Below, piece after piece: positions 35,543-41,917 of a DNA stretch of 43,014 bases. The notes under the pieces are model-generated. The model made no database searches and was not told the DNA's origin. It saw only the letters and a program-made list of their open reading frames with translations. Origin of the DNA: a virus. Each line of letters begins with the position of its first letter. Position 1 is the stretch's first letter. The position numbers were made by a program, and so were the translations under genes. Where the stretch lies: positions 1 to 43,014 of the IMG/VR virus record IMGVR_UViG_3300017772_000022, one strand, 5' to 3'.

Positions 35543-37117
35543 TTAATATCCAAATGTTGCGTCTGCTACTTGCATTCCGCTTGCCATAGTAGGCCCACCA
35601 AATTCAAAGTTAGTAAATCGTGGTCGTGACATAATACCGTATCTTAAAGCATCATACAAGTGATCTTCTGAGGTTGTGTCAATATCTTCTGGGTTTCGTT
35701 TGTCGATGGGGAGGGCGGGAAGTTGTGCAATAAGATTGGTGCAATTATTAAAAAAAACCATACGAGGCTCTTCTGTGTATTCGTCAACCTGCAATCTCCT
35801 GTGCACCTCGTTTTTGCCAGCTACACGAGAACCTTTTGATCTATCTGATGGACGCCAGCGACATCCTTTCATAATCATTTGTTCAGCCAATGACGGGCCA
35901 GTATCACCACGCTTGTGCCATAAAGAACTATCCAAAACACCATATCTAATTGAGCCATCTTCAGCCTCTGCGTCTAATACCATATCAGCTAAATCTGTAG
36001 CTAATACTTTGCCTACATACAGTTCCCTGTATACTACTAACTGCTCACTAGGAGATACTGCAAACCAAATAACTCCTGACTTACTTCCGTATCCGTAGTC
36101 ACATGCTCTAAACTTAACCCAGTTATGTGGTATAGCAAACGGCTCAACTACATGTATCTGTCTATTAAACTCAGTAAATGCTGCGCCCTCTTTAATATCC
36201 CAGTCACCTTCTAGTAACTGTCTACGTTGCTGTTCAGGCAGCGACAGAAGCATTGCTTCATAATCACCAGTCTCTGCTAAGTAAGGATTGTCGGAAAGAC
36301 GGGCAGGTATAAACCTACGCTTGAATAAAGGTTTGCCAGCTTTTGAGTGTCCAGCAGGATAGCGTAATACTTCACTTGTTTCAATATCAGTTGCATCAAA
36401 AGATTCCCCAGAGGAGGCGGGGTCAATAAACATTTTCTTTACCCAATGATGCCCCCTACCTCCTGGGTTTGTAGTGGCTCTCATATATACTGGTAAATCA
36501 TTTGCAGTAGATCTCAAGCGACTTCGCATGTAATTCCAAGCGAATGGAGTAGGCCATTGCGTTAATTCGTCAAAGCCTATCCAGCTAAACGCAAGACCTT
36601 GGTAGCGAAGTACGTCATCTTCTTTGTCTAAGTAAGACATCCATAGTCTAGCACCAGAAGGTGCAGTCCACTGCATCTTACGTTCTGACCACTTAATTCC
36701 AGGCCAGATCTTAGGGTACATCTCTTGTGACTTGAAGATAAGTTCCCTTAGTTCTTCTGTAGTATGTCGAAGAAGCAACCCTGAAAATGCTGGGTGACCC
36801 ATAAAGCGTAAGGGGTCAGCCAACATAGCGTAGGACTTACCCCCACCTGCAGAGCCACCATACAAAACCTCACGTTCACCTGCAGCTAAGAAGTCTGTTT
36901 GTGGTCCAGCATTAGGCTTAAAGATTACGTTATGGTCTTCTTCTACCTGCTGGGTAAACTCTTCTAGTATATCAGGCTGCGGATTGGGATTCGCTTTGCG
37001 TTTTCGTGGTGGCTCCTGTGCGGCTATTTTCGATTTCTTCCGCTTTGGCGATTGCCTTTTTCGCATAGTCTGCCCATCTGCGTAAGCTGCCAGCTTTGTT
37101 TTTTCTTCTTCGTTCAT
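35543..37117 (-). CDS. terL: Terminase large subunit
   Basis: This 524-residue packaging motor has both domains. ATPase: Walker A GGSAGGGKS at residues 87-95, Walker B FDE at 182-184, coupling motif TTNPGG at 215-220. Nuclease: Asp340 (FRACDYGYG), Asp396 (GVLDSSLW) and an Asp in HLYDALRYGI near 483. It cuts and pumps phage DNA into the procapsid through the portal. The N-terminal 50 residues are basic and low-complexity, and they overlap the previous gene by 146 bases. A non-ATG start further in is possible, since no other ATG lies before Walker A except the one at residue 18. Confidence 0.95.
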   Translation of the reverse strand: MNEEEKTKLAAYADGQTMRKRQSPKRKKSKIAAQEPPRKRKANPNPQPDILEEFTQQVEEDHNVIFKPNAGPQTDFLAAGEREVLYGGSAGGGKSYAMLADPLRFMGHPAFSGLLLRHTTEELRELIFKSQEMYPKIWPGIKWSERKMQWTAPSGARLWMSYLDKEDDVLRYQGLAFSWIGFDELTQWPTPFAWNYMRSRLRSTANDLPVYMRATTNPGGRGHHWVKKMFIDPASSGESFDATDIETSEVLRYPAGHSKAGKPLFKRRFIPARLSDNPYLAETGDYEAMLLSLPEQQRRQLLEGDWDIKEGAAFTEFNRQIHVVEPFAIPHNWVKFRACDYGYGSKSGVIWFAVSPSEQLVVYRELYVGKVLATDLADMVLDAEAEDGSIRYGVLDSSLWHKRGDTGPSLAEQMIMKGCRWRPSDRSKGSRVAGKNEVHRRLQVDEYTEEPRMVFFNNCTNLIAQLPALPIDKRNPEDIDTTSEDHLYDALRYGIMSRPRFTNFEFGGPTMASGMQVADATFGY

Positions 37118-37397
37118 TATCCAACCGTTTCTTGAGTCCTACGTGCGATATAGTTCTACCTGTATTTCTGGTCAACCAGTTCGCTACTTCACGATACGAA
37201 TACTGTTTAAGATATTGTTTCGCTTCCTCAAGCATATCAAGCTCTAAACTAATTGGCAAGAGTATTCCGTCATCTTCTGGATTTAATTCATATCCAAATG
37301 GAACCGTTCTTGCTACTCGTGGAATAGGCGTCCACTCATTGTCTTCTTTAAGATCTGTTGGTTGGGGTAGTTTCCATTTACCTAATGGTTTAGTCAT
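36972..37397 (-). CDS. Putative DNA-binding packaging protein
   Basis: This 141-residue protein has a probable helix-turn-helix at residues 65-100: YSYREVANWLTRNTGRTISH, then VGLKKRLDNERRR. The N-terminus is Pro/Trp-rich (GKWKLPQPTDLKEDNEWTP) and the C-terminus is basic, helical and Ser/Gln-rich. It is encoded between the small and large terminase genes and overlaps both. It may be a second small-terminase-like DNA-recognition component, or a cofactor. An aggaag site lies before the ATG. Confidence 0.6.
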   Translation of the reverse strand: MTKPLGKWKLPQPTDLKEDNEWTPIPRVARTVPFGYELNPEDDGILLPISLELDMLEEAKQYLKQYSYREVANWLTRNTGRTISHVGLKKRLDNERRRKNKAGSLRRWADYAKKAIAKAEEIENSRTGATTKTQSESQSAA

Positions 37398-37764
37398 CTT
37401 CTTCCTGTGCTTGTTTAGCTGGCATTAGCATAACACCACCCTTAGCTTCTACCTGCATCTTTTCAGTTTTAACTAAACCAGTACGATCTAGTAGTTCTTT
37501 GGCTGCTGCCATCTTGTCACGAATACCTAACTCAGTAGGATCATACAGAGCACTAACCATAGCCATAGCAGCTTTAGGTACGTTACGTGCTAAGTAACTA
37601 TGTGTAACATCTAGGATCTCTTCCTTAAGACTATTAGTAATCTCAGTGTTAGTAGTGTTAGGTGAGTATCCTGCCAGCTTCTTAGCCATAGTAACATCGC
37701 CACCTGCCTCGTCCATAAGGACTGCAAGAAACTTTTGCTGACGCTCTGTTAGTTCTCGTGCCAT
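37390..37764 (-). CDS. Probable terminase small subunit
   Basis: This 124-residue protein reads MARELTERQQKFLAVLMDEA, then MAKKLAGYSPNTTNTEI, LARNVPKAAMAMVSALYDP and IRDKMAAAKELLDRTGL. An N-terminal helix-turn-helix-like part (T-x-R-Q-x-x-F-L ... A-x-x-x-A-G-Y-S) followed by a helical oligomerisation part is typical of small terminases. The last part (KGGVMLMPAKQAQEEDD) is flexible and acidic. It should recognise packaging sites and recruit the large subunit. An agagga site lies before the ATG. Gene order (endolysin, small, large, portal) is typical. Confidence 0.7.
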   Translation of the reverse strand: MARELTERQQKFLAVLMDEAGGDVTMAKKLAGYSPNTTNTEITNSLKEEILDVTHSYLARNVPKAAMAMVSALYDPTELGIRDKMAAAKELLDRTGLVKTEKMQVEAKGGVMLMPAKQAQEEDD

Positions 37765-37765
37765 A

Positions 37766-38281
37766 TTAGTCCTCTATCATACGGAGTGCTTGCTCCAATG
37801 TTTCTTTATTACGGCGTGTCCAACCGCGACCAAATGTCTCAAATGTTTTTAACGACTCATAAAATGATTGACGTTGTGTATATACATTTTCAATAATAGC
37901 TTTAGGTTCTTTATTCATAATAGCTTGTAGTGTACGTGGTCCTATAGCACCATCTGCAGTTGCTCCGACAGCACGTTGAATAGCTTTAGCTGGACGACCG
38001 CTACCAGAATTAACGGCCCAGTCAAAGGCACACCAGTCAACACCGCTAGGAAGATCATCACCTCGTACCCTATCCCAATAATTCTTCTTATAAATAGGAG
38101 CTACCTCAATAGAAGTAAGCTCGCGCATCTCTTCTTCTGTAGACTCTCTACCTATCCACTTATCGTAAACAGCTTTAGTAACGCCAAGGTTAGTCATACC
38201 CCCAGGATCTTTAGGATGATTTACAAATCCACCTTCGTGGTGAAGTAACATCGATAAACATTTGTTAAAGTTTTTATTCAT
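37766..38281 (-). CDS. Endolysin, GH108 N-acetylmuramidase
   Basis: This 171-residue enzyme carries the GH108 signature: His-Glu16-Gly-Gly followed by DPGGMTNLGVT, with Glu16 as the catalytic acid. The next part, YWDRVRGDDLPSGVDWCAFD, continues the family pattern, and a peptidoglycan-binding domain (VGATADGAIGPRTLQAIM) lies at about residues 104-125. It cleaves the glycan backbone of peptidoglycan to release virions. There is no signal peptide, so it depends on the holin encoded two genes earlier in the transcript. The gene ends one base before the small terminase start. Confidence 0.92.
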   Translation of the reverse strand: MNKNFNKCLSMLLHHEGGFVNHPKDPGGMTNLGVTKAVYDKWIGRESTEEEMRELTSIEVAPIYKKNYWDRVRGDDLPSGVDWCAFDWAVNSGSGRPAKAIQRAVGATADGAIGPRTLQAIMNKEPKAIIENVYTQRQSFYESLKTFETFGRGWTRRNKETLEQALRMIED

Positions 38282-38282
38282 A

Positions 38283-38738
38283 TTATTTAGGCTTTCTTGG
38301 TGGGCGCATAGATCCTGCTACTGCAGGTTTTTTAATGGGACGTTTATTAGGAATCTTAGCCGCGTCTTTAGTTTTAGCTGCGTTAGCTTTAGCTACTTCT
38401 TTTTCAATACGAGCCTGTAACTGTGCACGTTTCTTAGCGTCAGTTTCAGCTTTGAGTTTTTTACGCATTTCAGCAATCTTAGCTGCACCTGTTAAACCCG
38501 CACCTACTGCGCCTACACCAAAGCCAATACGTTGAGCTTTACGTGAGGCACGTTGTCCTCTAGTAGCTTGCTCTACTTGACGTTGACCTGCTTTAGGTTT
38601 AGTAGTCATATCTTTAGCATGTTTAGCGCCTTGCTGCGCTAGTTTTTTACCGTACCTTTTAACTGCTGCTGCCATGCCTTTACTAGCAATAAACCTAGCT
38701 ACGGCTGCTGCGCCTGCTACCACTAATGGTGCTACCAT
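38283..38738 (-). CDS. Basic Ala/Lys-rich hypothetical protein in lysis block
   Basis: This 151-residue protein has a hydrophobic N-terminus (MVAPLVVAGAAAVARFIASK). A basic stretch follows (VKRYGKKLAQQGAKHAK), then a second hydrophobic, Gly/Ala-rich segment (IGFGVGAVGAGLTGAAKIAE). The C-terminus is a very basic Lys/Ala-rich helix ending PVAGSMRPPRKPK. It might bind DNA or membranes. It lies between the holin and endolysin genes and shares a base with the holin stop, so co-expression with lysis is likely. The function is not recognised. Confidence 0.6.
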   Translation of the reverse strand: MVAPLVVAGAAAVARFIASKGMAAAVKRYGKKLAQQGAKHAKDMTTKPKAGQRQVEQATRGQRASRKAQRIGFGVGAVGAGLTGAAKIAEMRKKLKAETDAKKRAQLQARIEKEVAKANAAKTKDAAKIPNKRPIKKPAVAGSMRPPRKPK

Positions 38739-39094
38739 TATTTCTTTCCCCCAAAGAATTTACTTACGGAACGAATGCCTATACTGGCACTAACTATCCC
38801 ACCTAATGAATACTGATACCACGATGGCATAGTTTCAAGTGCAGCAAAACCAGCTTGCACAATGTTATTACCCCAGTCTCCACAAAACGCTAAAATTAAT
38901 GGTATAGAAAAAAGTAAAGTTATCCACTCATCTTTCCAGCTATTCTGTGTAGCTTGTATAGCAGCTAGATCCCAGTCAATCTCACCTGTAAGCTGTTTCT
39001 TTTTAATCTCAGCTTCAGTTAATTTGATTTGTGTTTTACTGTCGATTATACTTGTTGCTAGTCCAGCAACACTACTTAATACTTGACCAATCAT
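38738..39094 (-). CDS. Holin, GTA 3TM family
   Basis: This 118-residue protein has an N-terminal part MIGQVLSSVAGLATSIIDSK, a charged helix (KLTEAEIKKKQLTGEIDWDL), then AIQATQNSWKDEWITLLFSI and PLILAFCGDW as a membrane segment, and SLGGIVSASIGIRSVSKFFG at the end as another. This is the layout of the three-transmembrane holins known from gene transfer agents of Rhodobacterales. It should permeabilise the inner membrane and let the endolysin reach the wall. The ATG at 39094 overlaps the previous stop (ATGA); a TTG upstream is unlikely. Confidence 0.8.
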   Translation of the reverse strand: MIGQVLSSVAGLATSIIDSKTQIKLTEAEIKKKQLTGEIDWDLAAIQATQNSWKDEWITLLFSIPLILAFCGDWGNNIVQAGFAALETMPSWYQYSLGGIVSASIGIRSVSKFFGGKK

Positions 39095-39297
39095 TTTTCG
39101 TGACCTAACCAAACTGCAAAGGCACCAGTCATTGCACCAGTTACAGTTGCAGTAAGTGCAGTAGCTTGTGATGTCATATCAGTTGAAGATAACGCCATAA
39201 ACCAAAACAAAACTTCTATATACATCCATGTCATTACTAACATCATTAGTCTTGGCATAATCTTCCAAGCTAACACTCGTTCCATTGCTATAGTCAT
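39091..39297 (-). CDS. Small two-span membrane protein, holin-like
   Basis: This 68-residue protein is largely hydrophobic. The first segment (LMMLVMTWMYIEVLFWFMAL) and the second (TALTATVTGAMTGAFAVWLG) would both span the membrane. Short charged ends give an N-in, C-in topology. A gagga site lies before the ATG. It directly precedes the 3TM holin with a stop-start overlap, so it could be a second holin, antiholin or pinholin. No family is recognised. Confidence 0.6.
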   Translation of the reverse strand: MTIAMERVLAWKIMPRLMMLVMTWMYIEVLFWFMALSSTDMTSQATALTATVTGAMTGAFAVWLGHEK

Positions 39298-39300
39298 AAA

Positions 39301-39546
39301 TTATCCTCGTCTGTATTTAGCGGTCTTCTTTGCAATCTCTTTAGGTTGAGCCACAAACTGCTGACCTGCCTTAGTGCCTTGTCGTTTTGCTCTAGTAGTG
39401 GCTGCGTACTCACTAGAACTAAGAGCATTGATAGCCTTAGTAGGTAAATAGCGTTCACCAGTTTTAGCACTAGGCTTCCCGCTTTTAGTACGCCACTTTT
39501 CCTTAGTCCACTTGTTAAGACTTTTTTGACTTTTTGCTAGTGCCAT
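39301..39546 (-). CDS. Small basic phage protein (81 residues)
   Basis: This product reads MALAKSQKSLNKWTKEKWRT, then KSGKPSAKTGERYLP, TKAINALSSSEYAATTRAKR and KEIAKKTAKYRRG. The W-R-T-K-S-G-K-P-S ... RYLP ... AATTRAKRxG pattern is a widespread small basic family in phages, possibly DUF5872. It is predicted to be nucleic-acid- or ribosome-binding, with no established function. I start it at the ATG at 39546; the upstream TTG at 39564 is less likely. It overlaps the previous gene by 32 bases. Confidence 0.65.
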   Translation of the reverse strand: MALAKSQKSLNKWTKEKWRTKSGKPSAKTGERYLPTKAINALSSSEYAATTRAKRQGTKAGQQFVAQPKEIAKKTAKYRRG

Positions 39547-39682
39547 GTACTTTCTGTACCTCAAAATTAGCAGTTAAGCTTGCACCTTTATGGGGTACAA
39601 ACTTTCCTGTTTGCTTCATAAGTTTAAAGCCACCATTAGATTGTTTCATCCAGTGGTAGCCTTTAGGTGCTTCTACTTTCAT
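39515..39682 (-). CDS. Small hypothetical protein (55 residues)
   Basis: This reading frame starts with an ATGA overlap with the preceding gene and fills the gap before the 81-residue gene, which it overlaps by 32 bases in another frame. The product begins MKVEAPKGYHWMKQSNGGFK and continues LMKQTGKFVPHKGASL; the P-K-G-Y-H-W-M start is one I associate with small phage proteins. It is basic and soluble. The short length is why it could be missed, but the overlap and composition support coding. Confidence 0.65.
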   Translation of the reverse strand: MKVEAPKGYHWMKQSNGGFKLMKQTGKFVPHKGASLTANFEVQKVHGTSKKSKKS

Positions 39683-39903
39683 TTATAACCCCCACCCGCT
39701 TTTTTGTATTCACTTGCGAGGAGTTGGGCTTTACGTGCAGACCATTGACCCGCCTTCCCGCCTTTGGTTCCCCGTTTAATCCGCTCAAACAAACGTTTAC
39801 GCATAGCAGGCTTAGTATAATTTCCTGCCTCATTAACCTTGGATTTTGCTTTCTTCGCCGTAGATTTTGTTGTAGATTTCGCCACGAGAAATTCCCATAT
39901 CAT
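39679..39903 (-). CDS. Small basic phage protein (74 residues)
   Basis: The protein has an N-terminal Lys/Thr/Ser-rich part (KSTTKSTAKKAKSKVNEAGN). The C-terminal motif is YTKPAMRKRLFERIKRG, then GGKAGQWSARKAQLL, ASEYKKAGGGYK, a motif that recurs in marine phages. It may bind nucleic acids, but the function is unknown. The first 71 bases overlap the DUF1127 gene in another frame. A GTG at 39885 gives the more typical start (V/M-A-K-S) and may be the true one, leaving 68 residues. Confidence 0.65.
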   Translation of the reverse strand: MIWEFLVAKSTTKSTAKKAKSKVNEAGNYTKPAMRKRLFERIKRGTKGGKAGQWSARKAQLLASEYKKAGGGYK

Positions 39904-39994
39904 GCAGATGTTTATCTGACATATTTTGAAGAACCCAATAGTCTGCTCTTCGTTGTTGATGTGCTTGAATTTTATTAAGTACTTTTTTAAACAT
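39833..39994 (-). CDS. DUF1127 family protein
   Basis: This 53-residue protein carries the DUF1127 signature: RRADYWVLQNMSDKHLHDMG, then ISRGEIYNKIYG, matching the R-x-x-x-x-L-x-x-M-S-D-x-x-L-x-D-I-G-I-S-R-x-x-I pattern. Host members, common in alphaproteobacteria, are small Arg-rich proteins linked to RNA binding and to phosphate or carbon regulation. A phage copy could retune host gene expression. A perfect aggaga site lies before the ATG, with its own upstream region containing a promoter-like site and a leader hairpin. It overlaps the 74-residue gene. Confidence 0.8.
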   Translation of the reverse strand: MFKKVLNKIQAHQQRRADYWVLQNMSDKHLHDMGISRGEIYNKIYGEESKIQG

Positions 39995-40017
39995 GTTCTA
40001 TCTCCTGTATATGTTAA

Positions 40018-40034
40018 GGTAAGAATTACTTACC
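40018..40034 (-). other. Leader stem-loop before the DUF1127 gene
   Basis: GGTAAG (40018-40023) pairs with CTTACC (40029-40034) around AATTA. It lies between the candidate promoter and the ribosome site of the DUF1127 gene, so it may affect translation or mRNA stability. It has no T-run. Confidence 0.45.
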
Positions 40035-40043
40035 CTTATGGAG

Positions 40044-40090
40044 ATAGTTATATCATACTTAGTTATAACATAGTACAGCTAAGTTTGCAA
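40044..40090 (-). promoter_or_regulatory. Candidate promoter upstream of DUF1127 gene
   Basis: On the minus strand TTGCAA (40085-40090) is followed after 17 bases by TATAAC (40062-40067), and a second TATAACTAT lies at 40044-40052. The -10 part equals that of the capsid promoter, but the -35 is imperfect. It sits in the 108-base gap between the 119-residue gene and the DUF1127 gene. Confidence 0.4.
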
Positions 40091-40102
40091 CCCCGTTATG
40101 CA

Positions 40103-40462
40103 TTATCCTACAGGCATAAAGGTTTCTGTTACTGTGAGTATTGTATCTATATGTCCTGCGCTAGTAGGAGTTATTCTAATCTGATCGCTAGGCTGTATTA
40201 CTAAATCTATTTGACTGAAGCTTATAAAGTCACCTGATGTAAGAGACTTACCCTTTAAAAAGTGTGAAGTATAATTATCTGCTGCTACATACCACTCAAC
40301 TTCAATTGTATTCGTGGCACCGCCACCATTAACTACGTGAATAAAAGTAATCTCAGCTACACAGTTTGCAGGACATGTGTATACTGTTTCTGCTGCTGTA
40401 CCTGTATTGTGTCCATACACAGACTTAATACGTGCTGGCTTACCTTGATTCACAAAAGACAT
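40103..40462 (-). CDS. Beta-rich hypothetical protein (119 residues)
   Basis: This protein reads MSFVNQGKPARIKSVYGHNT, then TVYTCPANCVAEITFIHVVN, TNTIEVEWYVAADNYT, SLTSGDFISFSQIDLVIQPS and a threonine-rich end. It is a beta sandwich with one Cys pair (C-P-A-N-C) and no charge clusters, like small phage decoration or fibre-head proteins. It is encoded far from the main tail block, near the start of the late transcript. There is a moderate ribosome site (ggaaat). It is likely a structural component, but this is not certain. Confidence 0.6.
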   Translation of the reverse strand: MSFVNQGKPARIKSVYGHNTGTAAETVYTCPANCVAEITFIHVVNGGGATNTIEVEWYVAADNYTSHFLKGKSLTSGDFISFSQIDLVIQPSDQIRITPTSAGHIDTILTVTETFMPVG

Positions 40463-40473
40463 TAATGTATTTC

Positions 40474-40722
40474 CTACGCAATTATAAAGTCTACGATCTG
40501 ACCATCAGGTTTACGTAACTTATTAGGGTTTGGGTTATATGCATACATCTGATTAACCAGCTTAAGATCTTCTACTGGGGTATCAGGAGTTACTTTATTA
40601 GGTTCAGGTTTGTATTCTTCGTTATTTCTACTTGACCTATCCCTGTCTGCTTTTTCAAATACTATGTTATCATGTGTCTGAAAAGGGAAGCTAGGTAAAG
40701 GGAAGTGAGATATAAGAGTCAT
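40474..40722 (-). CDS. Hypothetical protein (82 residues)
   Basis: This is a soluble, Pro/Asn/Asp-rich protein (MTLISHFPLPSFPFQTHDN, then PNKVTPDTPVEDLKLVNQMY, ending GQIVDFIIA). There are few predicted helices, so it is probably extended or partly disordered. The start shares a base with the previous stop. There is no recognisable domain and no signal peptide. It is in the small-gene block at the head of the late transcript, where host-takeover or accessory virion proteins can occur. The function is unknown. Confidence 0.55.
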   Translation of the reverse strand: MTLISHFPLPSFPFQTHDNIVFEKADRDRSSRNNEEYKPEPNKVTPDTPVEDLKLVNQMYAYNPNPNKLRKPDGQIVDFIIA

Positions 40723-40916
40723 TACACCTTAGAGCCTACGTTTAGTTTAAAACATTTTGTACGGATGTATAGCCCCTGTTGTGCCAAAGCCTTAGCTGCA
40801 TTAGCTACTTCCTCTTGACACAACTTTTCAGTTGCTATCAATCCACTGGTACGTATCATTACGTCACAGGATGTTGCTGCTGGGCTATAACAACCCAGCA
40901 ACACTGCAAGCCACAT
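40722..40916 (-). CDS. Small exported, Cys-containing protein
   Basis: This is a 64-residue product starting MWLAVLLGCYSPAATSCDVM. The hydrophobic start followed by LLGC resembles a short lipobox, with Cys9 as a possible lipidated residue; alternatively a signal peptidase could cut after PAATS. The rest has three more Cys and a helix (EEVANAAKALAQQGLYIR). It could be a periplasmic or outer-membrane protein, for example a spanin-like partner, but no spanin signature is clear. I start at the ATG at 40916, which shares a base with the previous stop; a GTG lies 15 bases upstream. Confidence 0.55.
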   Translation of the reverse strand: MWLAVLLGCYSPAATSCDVMIRTSGLIATEKLCQEEVANAAKALAQQGLYIRTKCFKLNVGSKV

Positions 40917-41353
40917 TAACCCGCTGTCCACTTCTGTGTGCCACCTACAGATGCACCTGCATTCGCCATGCCACCTTTGCTGTACATGTTTTTCTTTTTA
41001 GCGTAGCCACCCTTATTCATATCTGCGAAGGGATTAGGTAGAGGTTTAACTTTCTTGTTGCCAGCTTTTGTATTAGCACCTTTAGTAGAAGACTTTTGTG
41101 CTTGAGCAGCATCTGCAGCATCAATCTTCCTTTCGATAGCATCAAATTCTTTTTGTGTAATATTACCTGCACGTAAATCTTTACCTGCCTGTATCATAGC
41201 ATCTGCACGTTGCTTATCTGTAAATGAACGGTACGCAGCCATTGATAGTGGCTTGTCACCAGCTTTAGTTGTGATAGCTGAGATACGTCCTGATGCAGCA
41301 CGTCCACGTTCTGTTCCTGTCTGCTTCTGTTTAAACTTAGGTAGTTTTGCCAT
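40916..41353 (-). CDS. Basic low-complexity protein with KGGM motif (145 residues)
   Basis: The protein is Lys/Ala/Gly/Gln-rich. The N-terminus reads KLPKFKQKQTGTERGRAASG, a helix follows (QRADAMIQAGKDLRAGNITQ and FDAIERKIDAADAAQ), and the end is MNKGGYAKKKNMYSKGGMAN. The K-G-G-[YM]-x-K-K element recurs in two large virion proteins in this window. A virion or assembly role is therefore possible. It has a weak ggaac site and overlaps the next gene. No family is recognised. Confidence 0.6.
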   Translation of the reverse strand: MAKLPKFKQKQTGTERGRAASGRISAITTKAGDKPLSMAAYRSFTDKQRADAMIQAGKDLRAGNITQKEFDAIERKIDAADAAQAQKSSTKGANTKAGNKKVKPLPNPFADMNKGGYAKKKNMYSKGGMANAGASVGGTQKWTAG

Positions 41354-41371
41354 TGGTATAGTTCCTTCTAT

Positions 41372-41656
41372 TTACCATTTAACTTTATCAGCCCAGTAAG
41401 CTGCACTCAACTTACCACGCTTTATGTTCTTTGCATGACGTGCTTTAAAGCTTGCACGTTTCTTTTTCATTTTATCTGATTCACCTGACTTAGGCTTACC
41501 TGCAGTCTTAGCGCCTTGCTCACCAAAGCGAATAGTCTTAACTGTATCACCCTCTTTAGCTACAACTACGTGCGACTTCTTAGGGTGGTTAGGTGTACGC
41601 TTAGGTTTGTTAAAGCCAGATACACCTGCACGTTCTAATCTAGGGTCTTTAGGCAT
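41372..41656 (-). CDS. DUF6321-like small basic protein
   Basis: This product reads MPKDPRLERAGVSGFNKPKR, then TPNHPKKSHVVVAKEGDTVK, FGEQGAKTAGKPKSGESDKM and FKARHAKNIKRGKLSAAYW. The S-F-K-A-R-H-x-K-N-I-x-x-G-K-x-S-A-A-Y-W end is a strongly conserved phage signature, which I know as DUF6321, with unknown function. It is basic and soluble. I start at the ATG at 41656 because it follows gaagga and gives the family-typical MPKDPR start; a GTG 18 bases upstream is less likely. It overlaps the 68-residue gene. Confidence 0.8.
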   Translation of the reverse strand: MPKDPRLERAGVSGFNKPKRTPNHPKKSHVVVAKEGDTVKTIRFGEQGAKTAGKPKSGESDKMKKKRASFKARHAKNIKRGKLSAAYWADKVKW

Positions 41657-41855
41657 CTGTCCATCCTTCTTCACGCATAGCCCACTCTACATGTTCTAAA
41701 GTAAAAGGTCTACCGTAGTGAGCCTGTACAGCCTCTCTTACGTAGAATACATCACTGTGGGGGATATGTAAGTTCTCAAGGTTACCGTCTAATACGTGTT
41801 TATAAAACTCTTCAAGAACATTGTCTGTGTATAGTTTTACGGATTTCTTTGCCAT
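41649..41855 (-). CDS. First late-region gene, hypothetical (68 residues)
   Basis: This product reads MAKKSVKLYTDNVLEEFYKH, then VLDGNLENLHIPHSDVFYVR, HYGRPFTLEHVEWAMREEGW. It is a soluble, helical protein with a compact composition. The start is the ATG at 41855; a TTG six bases upstream is in frame but unlikely. The ribosome site is weak (taggt). A promoter-like element (41831-41861) overlaps its start, so some transcripts may begin inside the gene. The function is unknown. Confidence 0.6.
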   Translation of the reverse strand: MAKKSVKLYTDNVLEEFYKHVLDGNLENLHIPHSDVFYVREAVQAHYGRPFTLEHVEWAMREEGWTDA

Positions 41856-41861
41856 TGTCAA
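41831..41861 (-). promoter_or_regulatory. Promoter-like element overlapping the first late gene
   Basis: On the minus strand TTGACA (41856-41861) is followed after exactly 16 bases by TAAAAC (41834-41839) and TAT. It is the same layout as the capsid promoter. It overlaps the start codon of the 68-residue gene, so it would transcribe from within that gene. It may be a second late promoter or chance. Confidence 0.5.
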
Positions 41862-41889
41862 TACCTAAGTTAAGATAATATACAAACGC

Positions 41890-41906
41890 CTCCGCATAAA
41901 GCGGAG
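41890..41906 (-). other. Leader stem-loop of the late transcript
   Basis: CTCCGC (41890-41895) pairs perfectly with GCGGAG (41901-41906) around ATAAA. It lies 35 bases upstream of the first late gene start and downstream of the 42038 promoter. It could act as a leader hairpin, or as a weak attenuator since TTTGTATATT follows on the minus strand. Confidence 0.5.
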
Positions 41907-41917
41907 TACATTTAAGT

